Shown here: piece by piece, positions 1-8,778 of the stretch
Position numbering within the stretch: position 1 is the stretch's first letter
How the letters are laid out: each line of letters begins with the position of its first letter
Assembly (NCBI GenBank): GCA_000403275.2
Contig: KE159598.1
Span: 230,366 to 294,365 of the forward strand
Length of the DNA stretch: 64,000 nucleotides
Origin: Lachnospiraceae bacterium 28-4
GTDB lineage: Bacteria > Bacillota > Clostridia > Lachnospirales > Lachnospiraceae
Direction: 5' to 3'
Translations under genes and position numbers: made by a program
The notes under the pieces: generated by a model
The model's database searches: none
What the model was told of the DNA's origin: nothing
The model's input: only the letters and a program-made list of their open reading frames with translations

Positions 1-591
1 GATGACGATAAATTATACGAACAGCTGTTAGCAGAATATGATGGAATGGGGCTTACCTGGACAGGGCTGTACGGATTTTCCAATACCTACGGGCTGGCAG
101 TCAGACAGGAGACAGCGGAACAGTATGGGTTGTCCACTTATTCGGATCTTGCGGCGGCTTCCGGCGAACTTATTTTTGGGGGGAATCCCGATTATATCGA
201 GCTGGAAACAGGATATCCCAGGCTTTGCAGTGCTTATGGCATGACATTTAAGGATACGAACCAGATGGAGATTGCCTTAAAATACGAGGCATTGAAGAAC
301 GGAGAAGTGGACGTAATCAATGCTTTTACGACGGATGCACAGCTGGCGGCCAATCAGCTCGTGCTGCTTACCGATGATCAGGTCTTTTTTGAAACCTTTG
401 ACGCGGGTACGGTAGTGAGGAAAGACGCGTTGAAGGATTATCCGGAACTACAGGGAATATTAGAAAAGCTGAATGGGATGATTTCGGCGGAGGAAATGCA
501 GCGGATGAATTATGCGGTAGAAGTGGAGGGAAAGGAAGACCGGGAAGTAGCGGAAGAGTTTTTGAAAGAAAAGGGGCTGCTTGTCGATTAA
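1..591 (+). CDS. Glycine betaine/choline-type ABC transporter substrate-binding domain, C-terminal part (5' truncated by window edge)
   Basis: The frame is open from base 1 and ends at the TAA at 589-591, so only the last 196 codons are seen. The text resembles the C-terminal lobe of OpuAC/OpuCC-type quaternary-amine binding proteins: a TYGLAV stretch, a segment predicting gene-product traffic between lobes (IALKYEALKNGEVDVINAF) and a terminal helix after KDYPELQ. Such proteins sit outside the membrane and hand betaine, choline or carnitine to an ABC permease; in many Firmicutes this domain is fused to the permease, and the missing 5' part could encode that. The gene is last in its unit, because a strong terminator follows. 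Family assignment is fairly firm; the exact substrate is not shown. Confidence 0.75.
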   Translation, partial: DDDKLYEQLLAEYDGMGLTWTGLYGFSNTYGLAVRQETAEQYGLSTYSDLAAASGELIFGGNPDYIELETGYPRLCSAYGMTFKDTNQMEIALKYEALKNGEVDVINAFTTDAQLAANQLVLLTDDQVFFETFDAGTVVRKDALKDYPELQGILEKLNGMISAEEMQRMNYAVEVEGKEDREVAEEFLKEKGLLVD

Positions 592-607
592 CGGTAAAAG
601 AAAAAAG

Positions 608-657
608 AACCGGTGTTGAAAAACCTGTCGGAAGGTTTTTTAACACCGGTTTTTTTA
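608..657 (+). terminator. Rho-independent terminator after the binding-protein gene
   Basis: A long stem is formed by AACCGGTGTTGAAAAACC and AGGTTTTTTAACACCGGTT with a short TGTCGGA loop, followed by a run of T. It closes the betaine-transporter unit before the LytTR/kinase operon. Confidence 0.85.
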
Positions 658-801
658 CAATGAGCTGGCTCGCAGAGCGTGACAGTGTTTGCTTATAAAA
701 ATACAAAATTAACGTATTTTTGACCAAAATTGGCAAAAGAAAAAAGAACTTATATATGATACAATAAAAAAGACATTAAAGAGGCGGAAGAAAGGATACT
801 T

Positions 802-1500
802 ATGAAAATAGCAGTCTGTGACGATTGCATGAGAGATGCCTTATCGGTAAAAAGATTTTTAGGCGGGCATGAGGCCAGGGTGTATTCCGATGTGGATAGT
901 CTTCTTGCAGACGTAAAAAATAAAAAAATGCGATATGATTTGTATTTGCTGGATATTTATATGGAGGGCCCGGTCAACGGGATTGAGCTGGCAAAGATGC
1001 TTGTCAGGGAACAGGAAGAAGCGGCCATTTGCTTTATTTCCACCAGCAATGATTTTTACAGGGAAGCGTATGATCTTTATGCAGTTCAATATTTGCTGAA
1101 ACCGGTACGGGAGGAAGATGTGAAACAGCTTCTGGAAAGGGTATCGAAGAATCTTGTCAGAAACAGGGAAAAAAAACTTTTCTTCCAATCCCGGGGGCAG
1201 ACAGGAAGCATTCCCTATAGCAGAATACTTTATATCAGCAGCAGGGAACATACGCTTTCCATTTGCTGTACGGGCGGTATCGTACAGGAATGTAAAGGCA
1301 GACTGAACGAGTTGGCAATGCAGGTGTGCGGGGAAATATTTATGCGCTGCCACCAGAGTTTTCTTGTGAATATGTATCATGTGGACAGTTTGAGCGGCGC
1401 TGACCTGATTGTTGCCGGGCAACGGATTCCGGTGTCCAGGAGGTATTATACGGAAGTAAAAAAACGATATCAGGAGATATTGTTCGAGGAGGTGGACTGA
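802..1500 (+). CDS. LytTR-family response regulator (AgrA/ComE type)
   Basis: This 232-residue protein has a receiver domain (about residues 1-120) with the acidic pair D7-D8 and phosphoacceptor D51 in LYLLDIY, followed by a LytTR DNA-binding domain (about 135-230; typical signs are the FFQSRG...ILYISSREHTL and FMRCHQSFLVN stretches). Proteins of this class bind direct repeats upstream of their targets after phosphorylation by a GHKL kinase. The start at 802 follows a GGCGGAAGAAAGG-type ribosome site. Two GHKL kinase genes follow at 5 and 21 bases spacing, so it heads a three-gene signalling operon. No AgrB/AgrD-like peptide genes are visible beside it. The signal and regulon are unknown. Confidence 0.92.
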   Translation: MKIAVCDDCMRDALSVKRFLGGHEARVYSDVDSLLADVKNKKMRYDLYLLDIYMEGPVNGIELAKMLVREQEEAAICFISTSNDFYREAYDLYAVQYLLKPVREEDVKQLLERVSKNLVRNREKKLFFQSRGQTGSIPYSRILYISSREHTLSICCTGGIVQECKGRLNELAMQVCGEIFMRCHQSFLVNMYHVDSLSGADLIVAGQRIPVSRRYYTEVKKRYQEILFEEVD

Positions 1501-1504
1501 TTTT

Positions 1505-2800
1505 ATGGTATTGCTTAGGGATCTGTCGATTTTTTGGGCCATGTTCCATGTATATTTCCTCTTTATCATGTTGTTCCGGTCGCGTTTTGCACCTAGAAAA
1601 ACTGTGCTGGCAGCCGGGATCGGTATGGGGATTTTAATGGGGATGAATGTGGCAATACTGGTGATATATGGCATGGAGGTGCTGGCAAAGGCTTTTTTGT
1701 TTACCTGTTCCATACCAAGCTTTATTTTTTTCTATGTCATGAGTGCGGACAAGAAATTCCGTTTTCTGTTGACATTCTGCCTGGCGGACACCATATGCCT
1801 GTGGATTATGGCTGTGACAAATCTGCTCGATTATTATTTTGGCGGTGAACAATATATACTGTTGCTGATCAGCAGACTAATTGCCTATCCTCTTGTGGAA
1901 TATCTGATATGGAGGTATCTTAGAAAGCCTTATCTGGAGCTGCAAAATGCGGTGAAAAAGGGGTGGGGTATTTTTGCGGGGATGACTATGCTGTATTATC
2001 TCTTGCTGGTAGTAGCGGTACAATTTCCTACGAATATTATCGAACGGCCGGAGGATATGTTTTTATGCATATTAATATTAATATTGATGCTGTTTAATTA
2101 TGCTACGATATTTTCGGCATTGTACCGGCAGTTGCTGCTTTACCGGAAACAGCAGGCCGAACGTGTCTGGCAGGAACAGAAGAATACGCTGGAGGCGCAG
2201 CTTTCAAGCCAGCAGCAGATACGGAAAATGAAACATGATATGAAAGGCTATGTAGCCACGCTGTCGGGGCTGCTTGCTGCAGAGAAAATAAAAGAAGCAC
2301 AGGAATATCTGAAAGGTGTGGAAATAGAAGCTGCTACTCTGTTAGGGCAGTTTTGTGCCAATCCGTACCTGAATGCGGTACTCGTCCACTACTTCCAAAA
2401 GCTACAGGAATTGGAGGCGGATTGCAGGATGGACATACAAGTCGGGGAGGAAGAACTACCCTATATGGAACTATGCCAAATCATGTCGAATGGATTGGAA
2501 AATGCTTATGATGCGCTGAAAGAGTTGGAAGCAGGAAACAGGGAAGTTTCCGTACAGATGAAATACCGCAGGGATTATCTGCTCATACGGATCAGGAACC
2601 GGTGTAAAGACAACCTGCATGTGGAGAAAGGAACGATGCCTGTTACAGAAAAAGAAGGGCATGATCATGGCTTCGGGCTTATGACAGTGCAGGAGGCGGC
2701 AGAACGGCTTGACGGGGAGATGTTCTGCTATACGGAGAACGGAAATTTTGTACTTGATGTGATGCTGTCGTGCCATTCTTTTCAGAAAAGTTTGGCATGA
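1505..2800 (+). CDS. GHKL-domain sensor histidine kinase (AgrC-like), first of two
   Basis: A 431-residue membrane kinase. The first ~215 residues are a series of hydrophobic helices (six or seven expected), then comes a linker/coiled coil rich in Q and E. The MKHDMKGY motif near residue 240 carries the likely phosphorylated histidine, and the C-terminal GHKL ATPase has the N-box MSNGLENAYDAL and a G-box HGFGLMTVQEAAE. This is the layout of AgrC/ComD-type peptide or small-molecule sensors. It starts 5 bases after the regulator stop, with GGAGG of the preceding gene end serving as ribosome site. It is expected to phosphorylate the LytTR regulator just upstream. The ligand is unknown. Confidence 0.9.
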   Translation: MVLLRDLSIFWAMFHVYFLFIMLFRSRFAPRKTVLAAGIGMGILMGMNVAILVIYGMEVLAKAFLFTCSIPSFIFFYVMSADKKFRFLLTFCLADTICLWIMAVTNLLDYYFGGEQYILLLISRLIAYPLVEYLIWRYLRKPYLELQNAVKKGWGIFAGMTMLYYLLLVVAVQFPTNIIERPEDMFLCILILILMLFNYATIFSALYRQLLLYRKQQAERVWQEQKNTLEAQLSSQQQIRKMKHDMKGYVATLSGLLAAEKIKEAQEYLKGVEIEAATLLGQFCANPYLNAVLVHYFQKLQELEADCRMDIQVGEEELPYMELCQIMSNGLENAYDALKELEAGNREVSVQMKYRRDYLLIRIRNRCKDNLHVEKGTMPVTEKEGHDHGFGLMTVQEAAERLDGEMFCYTENGNFVLDVMLSCHSFQKSLA

Positions 2801-2821
2801 GAGGAGAATGGAGGAATAATA

Positions 2822-4123
2822 ATGTTGGGAGGATCTTTCTGGATCGCATTTCTTCGGGGCGCGATTGCAGCCGGATTGCTCATGACGGTGTTTCTGCTGT
2901 TGGACCGCCCCAGGTTTCCCATGAAAAAAACAAGAATATATTATATATTTTTCGGATGTTTGATCGTGGTTTCTTACAGTATCTGGTATATGCTGGACAG
3001 GGAAGGATATGTTCGGTTTTCCGGGATATCGGTGATTCCGGTGACAGGAAGTTTTTGCATGTGGATGAGCAGGGAAAAAGTATATTTGTCATTTTATAAG
3101 ATTGCCCTTGGATTTTATCTGCTTGCCATTACTACCGTCTGCGGGATAGACGGATCGAGATTATGGTTTGAAGGAAGCGTTTGGGCTGATATTATGATCA
3201 GGATGATAATAACTTTTGTTATTCTTTTTGTAATTGTCCGTAAAATACGTGGAAATTTTTTGGAAGACGTGGATATACTGGAAGAGGAAATGAATATATT
3301 CAGCGTTGTCACATTGATGCTGTCTATCAGCATGGCAGCATTTATAGCCCTGTGGCCAGGCGACCGCAGCCTTTCCGCGGACAGGATCGCACGGATGGTG
3401 TCGCTGCTTGGCATGGCCGGGCTGATCCAGTATATAATGATCCGCATGTATTTGCACAGAGGCAGGGAGCGCAGATACCAGGAAGAGAAAAAGCTGTTGG
3501 AAATGAACGAAGAGCTGTTATACGATCAGTTAAAACAAATGAGGGAATCGGGAAAAGAAGCGGTGAGAATCCGCCACGATATCCGCCATCATTGCCTTTT
3601 GATCGAGGAATACATTAAGAACGGGGAAAACGAAAAACTTCTTGCTTATGTAAGGCAGTACGAAGATGATGTAGAAAGAGGAAGGGCGGAGCGCATTTGC
3701 GCCAATGAAACCATTAACAGCATTTTGACCGTTTATGGGCGGTATGCGAAAAAGGAAAAGATCAGGATAACGATGGACGTAAAGGCGGCGGAGGAAATAG
3801 CGGTTCGGAATATCGATATGGTTGCAGTTCTTGCAAATGTTGTGGAGAACGCCATCCACGGATGCATCCGTTCGGAACGAATAGAGAAGGAAATAGGGCT
3901 TTCTATCGTCCAAAAAGGCAATAAAATAGTGATCCGGTGTAAAAATACATGCGGGGGAAAAGTGGAATTCCAGGATGGGATTCCGGTATCCCCGTCGGGC
4001 AGAGGAATAGGGATTTCCAGCATTCGGAAAGTAGTGTCCGATTATAATGGGGAAATGCATTTTTCCATGGCGGACGGTATGTTTTTGGTCAGGATACTGA
4101 TGCATCTGCCATCGGCGGTCTGA
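2822..4123 (+). CDS. GHKL-domain sensor histidine kinase (AgrC-like), second of two
   Basis: A 433-residue protein with the same plan as its upstream neighbour but low direct similarity: about 220 residues of membrane helices, a linker, an RIRHDIRHHCLL motif with the probable phosphorylated His, then the GHKL domain with N-box VLANVVENAIHGC and glycine-rich GRGIGISSIRKVV. A ribosome site GGAGGAAT lies just before the ATG at 2822. Two different kinases behind one regulator suggest that two inputs converge on one output, or that one kinase acts as a phosphatase or partner of the other; the sequence does not decide. It is the last gene of the operon. Confidence 0.9.
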   Translation: MLGGSFWIAFLRGAIAAGLLMTVFLLLDRPRFPMKKTRIYYIFFGCLIVVSYSIWYMLDREGYVRFSGISVIPVTGSFCMWMSREKVYLSFYKIALGFYLLAITTVCGIDGSRLWFEGSVWADIMIRMIITFVILFVIVRKIRGNFLEDVDILEEEMNIFSVVTLMLSISMAAFIALWPGDRSLSADRIARMVSLLGMAGLIQYIMIRMYLHRGRERRYQEEKKLLEMNEELLYDQLKQMRESGKEAVRIRHDIRHHCLLIEEYIKNGENEKLLAYVRQYEDDVERGRAERICANETINSILTVYGRYAKKEKIRITMDVKAAEEIAVRNIDMVAVLANVVENAIHGCIRSERIEKEIGLSIVQKGNKIVIRCKNTCGGKVEFQDGIPVSPSGRGIGISSIRKVVSDYNGEMHFSMADGMFLVRILMHLPSAV

Positions 4124-4230
4124 CGGGAAAAATAAAGTTCCGCATGACAGTTTTCTTCCTCCGTTGGGATATGATATAATGGAGCGGTAATCATGGTAAA
4201 ATATCTGTGCGAGAGAGGAGAGAGTGCGGA

Positions 4231-4851
4231 ATGAAGCTGTCGGAATTGCGGTGGACAAGGGAACCGGAGAGTTACAAAATAAACGGGGATACGGTGGAGA
4301 TCGTGACGAAACCCCATACGGATTTGTGGCAGAGAACGTATTATCATTTTCAGAACGATAATGCGCCGGTTTTACAGATGGAAACGGAAGAAGAATATTT
4401 TAGCTTTATCGTGAAAACAGAATTTGCGGAAAGCCATCACAGGTTTGACCAATGCGGTATCGTCATGTATCTGGACAGCGATAACTGGCTGAAAGGATCT
4501 GTTGAATATGAAAACGATAAATATCAGCATTTGGGGAGCGTCGTGACAAATGACGGGTATTCGGACTGGGCGACGACGGAAATAGATGCTTCGGTAAAAT
4601 CCATGTGGTACCGGCTCAGTCGAAGGGAGGACGATTACTGTATAGAATGTTCGGCAGACGGAACTGTTTTCCATCAGATGCGTATTTGCCATATGAACAA
4701 GGGAAAAGGGCGGATTCGTTTTGGCATCTATGCCTGTTCTCCGGAGGAGTCTTCTTTTCGGGCTGTTTTTTCCCATATGGAGATGACGGACTGCCGGTGG
4801 AAGGCCCATGACGGACAGCAGCCAGACGAAAAGATGCGGGAAACAGTTTAG
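4231..4851 (+). CDS. DUF1349-type concanavalin-like protein
   Basis: A cytoplasmic 206-residue protein with no signal peptide, resembling the DUF1349/YesU-like beta-sandwich family: WTREPESYKINGDTVEI near the start, then FDQCGIVMYLDSDNWLKGSVEYEN, a hallmark of these proteins, and RFGIYACSP near the end. Members are often linked to sugar metabolism but no reaction is established for the group. A longer frame opens at GTG 4207, but GAGGAG at 4215-4220 is placed correctly for the ATG at 4231, which I chose. A TATAAT-like box at 4175-4180 could be its promoter. It stands alone after the kinase operon. Confidence 0.8.
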   Translation: MKLSELRWTREPESYKINGDTVEIVTKPHTDLWQRTYYHFQNDNAPVLQMETEEEYFSFIVKTEFAESHHRFDQCGIVMYLDSDNWLKGSVEYENDKYQHLGSVVTNDGYSDWATTEIDASVKSMWYRLSRREDDYCIECSADGTVFHQMRICHMNKGKGRIRFGIYACSPEESSFRAVFSHMEMTDCRWKAHDGQQPDEKMRETV

Positions 4852-4906
4852 GAAAAATATATTGTTTGCACGGTTTGATTGTATTGTAGATGCTATGGAG
4901 AAAAGC

Positions 4907-5209
4907 ATGCGCGGGAACACATTGAACGATAAGATATATGAATATGAAGCTGTGATTTGTAATGCGGATGGGAAAGGAGGAGCTTATGTGGCTTTTCCTT
5001 ATGATGTCAGGAAAGAATTCGGGAAAGGACGGGCAAAGGTGCATGCGACCTTTGACGGGGAACCGTATGATGGAAGCGTTGTTAATATGGGAGTCAAAAA
5101 TGCGGACGGAAGCATCTGTTATATTATCGGCATACGTAAGGATATCCGCGCCCGGATCGGGAAGCAGGAAGGCGATAAGGTGTTGGTGACAGTGAGGGAG
5201 CGGGAGTAA
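4907..5209 (+). CDS. DUF1905 family protein
   Basis: About 100 residues matching the small beta-barrel DUF1905 family: YEYEAVICNADGKGGAYVAFP, then VRKEFGKGRAKVHATFDG and YIIGIRKDIRARIGKQEGDKV. The function of the family is not established. The open frame extends back to ATG 4808, overlapping the preceding gene, but the domain begins only after 4907, and GGAG at 4897-4900 fits the ATG at 4907 (ATG 4895 is the alternative). A hairpin terminator follows. Confidence 0.75.
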   Translation: MRGNTLNDKIYEYEAVICNADGKGGAYVAFPYDVRKEFGKGRAKVHATFDGEPYDGSVVNMGVKNADGSICYIIGIRKDIRARIGKQEGDKVLVTVRERE

Positions 5210-5247
5210 CTGGCTGATAAGGAGGTCATTTTTGTATAAACGCGGAA

Positions 5248-5286
5248 AAGCGGCAGAGAGAAAATCTTTGCCGCTTAAAATTTTTC
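5248..5286 (+). terminator. Probable terminator after the DUF1905 gene
   Basis: AAGCGGCA (5248-5255) pairs with TGCCGCTT (5269-5276), with extra pairing in the GAGAGAAAATCTT middle, followed by a mixed A/T tract ending in five T. Confidence 0.6.
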
Positions 5287-5349
5287 AAAAAAGGTCTTGC
5301 TTATGACGCTGCGTAATGATTTATAGTATGTATCAGGAGGTGAATGACT

Positions 5350-6138
5350 GTGGCAAAATACAGGGCAATACCGGCGGGATTTATGACAATAGGGGAAGTG
5401 GCTAAGAAAATGGGCGTTACCGTCCGCACGCTGCAATATTACGATAAAGAAAAACTGCTCTCCCCATCGGCGGAAAGCGAAGGCGGGCGCAGGCTTTATA
5501 CGGATAAAGATTTGATTATACTTCATCAGATTATGTCTTTAAAATCATTGGGCTTTTCCTTAGATGATATCAAACAACGCTTGACTTTTTTGGAGACGCC
5601 GGCAGATGTTGCAAATGCGCTTGCGGAACAGGCGGATGTCATACGCAAACAAATAGAACGGCTGACCGTTTCTTTGACGGCAATAGAACAGTTAAAAACA
5701 GAAGTTTTGCAAATGAAGACAGTTAATTTTAAAACGTATGCGGATATTATTGTTAATTTGCAAATGAAGAATGATTCTTACTATCTTATTAAGCGCTTTG
5801 ATGATGATACGCTTGATCATATCCGCAGTCAGTTTGATAAGGAAAGCGGTTTGGATTTTATGGATAGATTTAACCGTTTGAGCGATGAAATCGTGCAGTT
5901 GAAAAAAGATAATATACCGCATGAAAGTGAAAAATGCCAACGGGTTGTAAAGGAGTATTGGGGCTTGATTATGGAGTTTACGGGCGGTGATATGAGTATG
6001 CTGCCGAAACTAATGGAAATGGGAAAGATCGATACCGCAACAAATGCATGGGAAGAAAGACAAAAAGCAGTAAACGATTTTATAGAACCGGCTTTGCAAA
6101 TTTATTTTTCAAGGCTTGGTGAAAATCCGTTTGAGTAA
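5350..6138 (+). CDS. MerR-family transcriptional regulator
   Basis: The protein starts with the winged-helix motif MTIGEVAKKMGVTVRTLQYYDKE and the usual GGRRLY wing, followed by a dimerisation coiled coil and a ~150-residue C-terminal region rich in charged helices that resembles the TipAS/effector part of MerR regulators. Total length is about 262 residues. AGGAGG at 5335-5340 is only 3 bases from the ATG at 5344 but 9 from the GTG at 5350, so the GTG is the better start. It sits directly ahead of a two-gene ABC exporter and probably controls it; a 25-base inverted repeat at 6147-6171 lies between them. Confidence 0.85.
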   Translation: MAKYRAIPAGFMTIGEVAKKMGVTVRTLQYYDKEKLLSPSAESEGGRRLYTDKDLIILHQIMSLKSLGFSLDDIKQRLTFLETPADVANALAEQADVIRKQIERLTVSLTAIEQLKTEVLQMKTVNFKTYADIIVNLQMKNDSYYLIKRFDDDTLDHIRSQFDKESGLDFMDRFNRLSDEIVQLKKDNIPHESEKCQRVVKEYWGLIMEFTGGDMSMLPKLMEMGKIDTATNAWEERQKAVNDFIEPALQIYFSRLGENPFE

Positions 6139-6146
6139 GGTGGAAA

Positions 6147-6171
6147 GATTGAAAATTGAAAATTTTCAATC
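6147..6171. promoter_or_regulatory. Inverted repeat between MerR gene and ABC exporter
   Basis: GATTGAAAATT (6147-6157) and AATTTTCAATC (6161-6171) are an exact 11-base inverted repeat with a 3-base centre. It could be an operator for the MerR regulator or a weak terminator; there is no T run beyond the stem, which favours the first. Confidence 0.5.
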
Positions 6172-6207
6172 TATGCACTATAAAGCTGTGCAGAAAGGGA
6201 GGAAACA

Positions 6208-6781
6208 ATGAGCAGCGCGATACAAGTTCGTGGATTAAAGAAGAGTTATGGCAGTCATATTGTCCTCAAAGGGCTTGATTTTCAAATTGAGCAGGGAGAG
6301 ATTTTTGCCTTGCTTGGCGTCAACGGGGCAGGAAAGACGACCGCATCTGGCTCTTGCGCTTATCAGCAATCCCGATATTATTTTTTTGGATGAGCCAACG
6401 GCGGGACTTGATGTCGAGGGGAGATTATCGTTACATGAACAAATCAGAAAACTCAGATCAGAAGGAAAAACGATTGTTCTGGCAAGCCATGATATGGCAG
6501 AAGTGGAAACCTTATGTGACCGCATTGCAATTTTGAATAAGGGAAATATTGTCTTTTGCGGTACGGCTGAGGAATTAACAGATAAGGTCGGTAAAAAATA
6601 TTGTATCCATATTAAAACGCAGCGGGGAACCAGCGATTTTGAAACAGATAATATAGAAGATACCTTGCTTTCCATGCTCGGTGAATTAAAACATAAAGGA
6701 ATCCATGTATTAGATATTAAAGTTGACAGGGGTACACTGGAACAGCATTTTATCCAAATGGCAGGGAGGGCGGAAGAATGA
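6208..6781 (+). pseudogene. ABC exporter ATPase with an out-of-frame internal deletion
   Basis: The first part (6208 on) reads as a normal CcmA-type ATPase through Walker A, GVNGAGKTT. The second part, one frame over, resumes at the signature region (GQ-RRPHLALAL), Walker B IIFLDEPTAGLD and the H-loop LASHDMAE, and ends at 6781. The ~90 residues that normally lie between Walker A and the signature are absent and the frame is broken, so no functional ATPase can be made. The two edges share AAAGACGAC, present in the GKTT codons and in the K-R-R codons of a typical signature, so a short-homology deletion is likely. The permease gene starts at 6778 and is intact, leaving it without its ATPase. 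Confidence 0.88.
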
Positions 6782-7494
6782 ATGGTTTTTTCTATGGCGT
6801 GGCATTACAATGGAAATTGGATATAAGAAGCAGATCTTTGTTAGTTACCTGTTATATTGTTCCTCTTATTTTCTTTCTTCTCATGGGCGGCATTTTTACT
6901 TCTGTTATGCCTGAAATGAGAAGCACATTGATACAGTCCATGGCTGTGATGAGCGTTTCGATGGGAGCTTTTATCGGATTGCCTCCGTCGCTGATGGAAA
7001 CTTATGGAAGGGATGTAAAAAAGGCCTACAAGGCAAACGGAGTGCCTTTGTACCTTGGTCTGATTACCATGTTTCTTTCGTCATTTGTTCATCTGATGCT
7101 TGCCTGCGGCATTATATTTCTGTTTGCCCCTGTGCTGTTTGGGGCAGTTTTGCCGGGCGATTTACCGCTGTTCTTTCTGGCGCTTGCCATATATATTATT
7201 GTGTCGCTGGGCATTGGAAGTATATTAGGGCTGACGGTAAAAAATCAGGCAAAGCTGACGATGATAGCGCAGCTTGTGTTTCTGCCTTCCATTATGCTTT
7301 CCGGGATTATGTTTCCTGCCGGATTGCTGCCTGATTTTCTTGAAACAATCGGACGTATTTTTCCGGCTTCCTGGGGATACCGTCTGATGGTGGACAACGG
7401 GTTTGAATTTAAAAATTTGTGGTATTTGATATTTGTGTTTTTTACCTCTGTAATTATATGCGTAATACTTCTGGGCAAGCAAAAATATAAATAG
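6778..7494 (+). CDS. ABC-2 type permease
   Basis: A 238-residue membrane protein with about six hydrophobic helices, typical of ABC-2 exporter permeases; the stretch SIMLSGIMFPAGLLPDFLETIGRIFPASW matches the conserved loop near the fifth helix of the family. The ATG overlaps the stop of the ATPase gene (ATGA at 6778), showing they were translated together. Since the ATPase is broken, transport can work only if another ATPase substitutes. Substrate unknown; drug, lantibiotic or lipid export are all possible. Confidence 0.85.
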   Translation: MNGFFYGVALQWKLDIRSRSLLVTCYIVPLIFFLLMGGIFTSVMPEMRSTLIQSMAVMSVSMGAFIGLPPSLMETYGRDVKKAYKANGVPLYLGLITMFLSSFVHLMLACGIIFLFAPVLFGAVLPGDLPLFFLALAIYIIVSLGIGSILGLTVKNQAKLTMIAQLVFLPSIMLSGIMFPAGLLPDFLETIGRIFPASWGYRLMVDNGFEFKNLWYLIFVFFTSVIICVILLGKQKYK

Positions 7495-7540
7495 TTTTTA
7501 TAGGTGGGGATCCATTGAAAAATCAACCGATAAATTTACG

Positions 7541-8511
7541 TCAGTTCTCCCGTACCGGAGACACAAAGCGGATAGTGGATTCTCTGGCAATGACACGGGA
7601 TTCCAGTTCATACATACATGGCTTTGTGTTGTTGTTTATTTGATCCAGCAGGATTTCCACAGATTTTTTTCCAATCTCATCCAAAGGCTGGGCCAGGGCA
7701 GTGAGTTTTGGGCTGGTTTCTTTCGCCAGCAGGGAATTATCAAAGCCGGCAATGGCGATATCCTGTGGAATTGCATAACCTAGTTCCCGAAAAGCGGCGA
7801 TGGCTTCACAAGCGGTGATGTCATCGTTAGCCAGATATGCTTCGCAATGCAGCCCTGAATTGGCTGCATATTGTTTTACCAGCTGATAGACGAGGCTGGC
7901 GTTCATATTCTCAGGGGCCGGACATTCGATGACATCGGTCAGACTGATCCGGTTTGCAGACAAATACTGCTGGAACCCTGCGTATTTCAGGGCGGAAGTA
8001 GACCTTTTGGTGGGGCCGATATATCCTATTTTCTGAAAACCCATGTTCAGAAAATGTTTGGCTATCTGTTGGCCTCCATTATAATGAGAGATATATACGC
8101 TGCTAAATCCTTCCATCTGTTTAGTGATCATCACTGCCGGAACCTGCAGACGCTGATAGGCAGACAGACTTTGCTCCGTAGAAACAGGAACTGCGATCAC
8201 GCCGTCCACTTTCCGCTGGCGCAGCTGGGCGAGAATATTTTTCTCTTTGTCCAGGCTGCGGTGTGTATTGCAGATAATCACACTGTATCCTTCATAAAAT
8301 GCCTGGTTTTCGATAGATTCTATAATTTCACTGAAAAAGGGATAGGCAATCTCAGGAACCAGCAGACCAATGATATTCGTCCGGTTTCCTGCCAAACTCT
8401 GGGCGATGAGATTCGGTTCATAATCCAGCTCTTTGACCCAGTAGAGTACCTTTTGACGCGTCTCCGCCTTGACGGAGGGATTTTTCTTCCTGTTTCATCT
8501 GTCACCTCCAT
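7541..8511 (-). pseudogene. LacI-family regulator lacking its helix-turn-helix
   Basis: From 8395 down to 7541 the minus strand encodes a complete LacI-type sugar-binding core (284 residues: NIIGLLVPEIAYPFFSEIIE, VDGVIAVP, YIGPTKRSTSALKYAGF, IAIAGFDNSLLA). In the same frame the text continues upstream as NPSVKAETRQKVLYWVKELDYEPNLIAQSL, the end of a LacI DNA-binding domain, but then meets a TGA. A GGAGGTGACAG ribosome site and ATG lie at about 8498-8511 in another frame. The ~20 residues of the helix-turn-helix are missing. The remnant could bind sugar but not DNA. I infer an internal deletion with frameshift. Confidence 0.82.
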
Positions 8512-8778
8512 AAAATAAACCGTTAGTCGGTTTTGTTTAAGAATAGCATATTCATGAAAGATTATCAACTTCGCTACGCCGACAAAATATGAATATATGT
8601 TGACATATTAATATAACTGTTTTTAGGTAAATGTGGTATACTATGATAACAGAAATGTTTTCAAGGAGGCTATCAAAAGAGGCGGTATGATAGATTTGAA
8701 TGAAGGAGGATACACATGATTGTTTATTTTTCAAATATCAGAAGGGGTTTACTAAGAATATAGAAGGAGAGCAAAACA

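Noticed and set aside
8716..8763. 15-codon frame with a good AAGGAGG site before the acetyltransferase gene
   Set aside because: Could be a leader peptide or the start of a deleted gene, but nothing in its text supports either.
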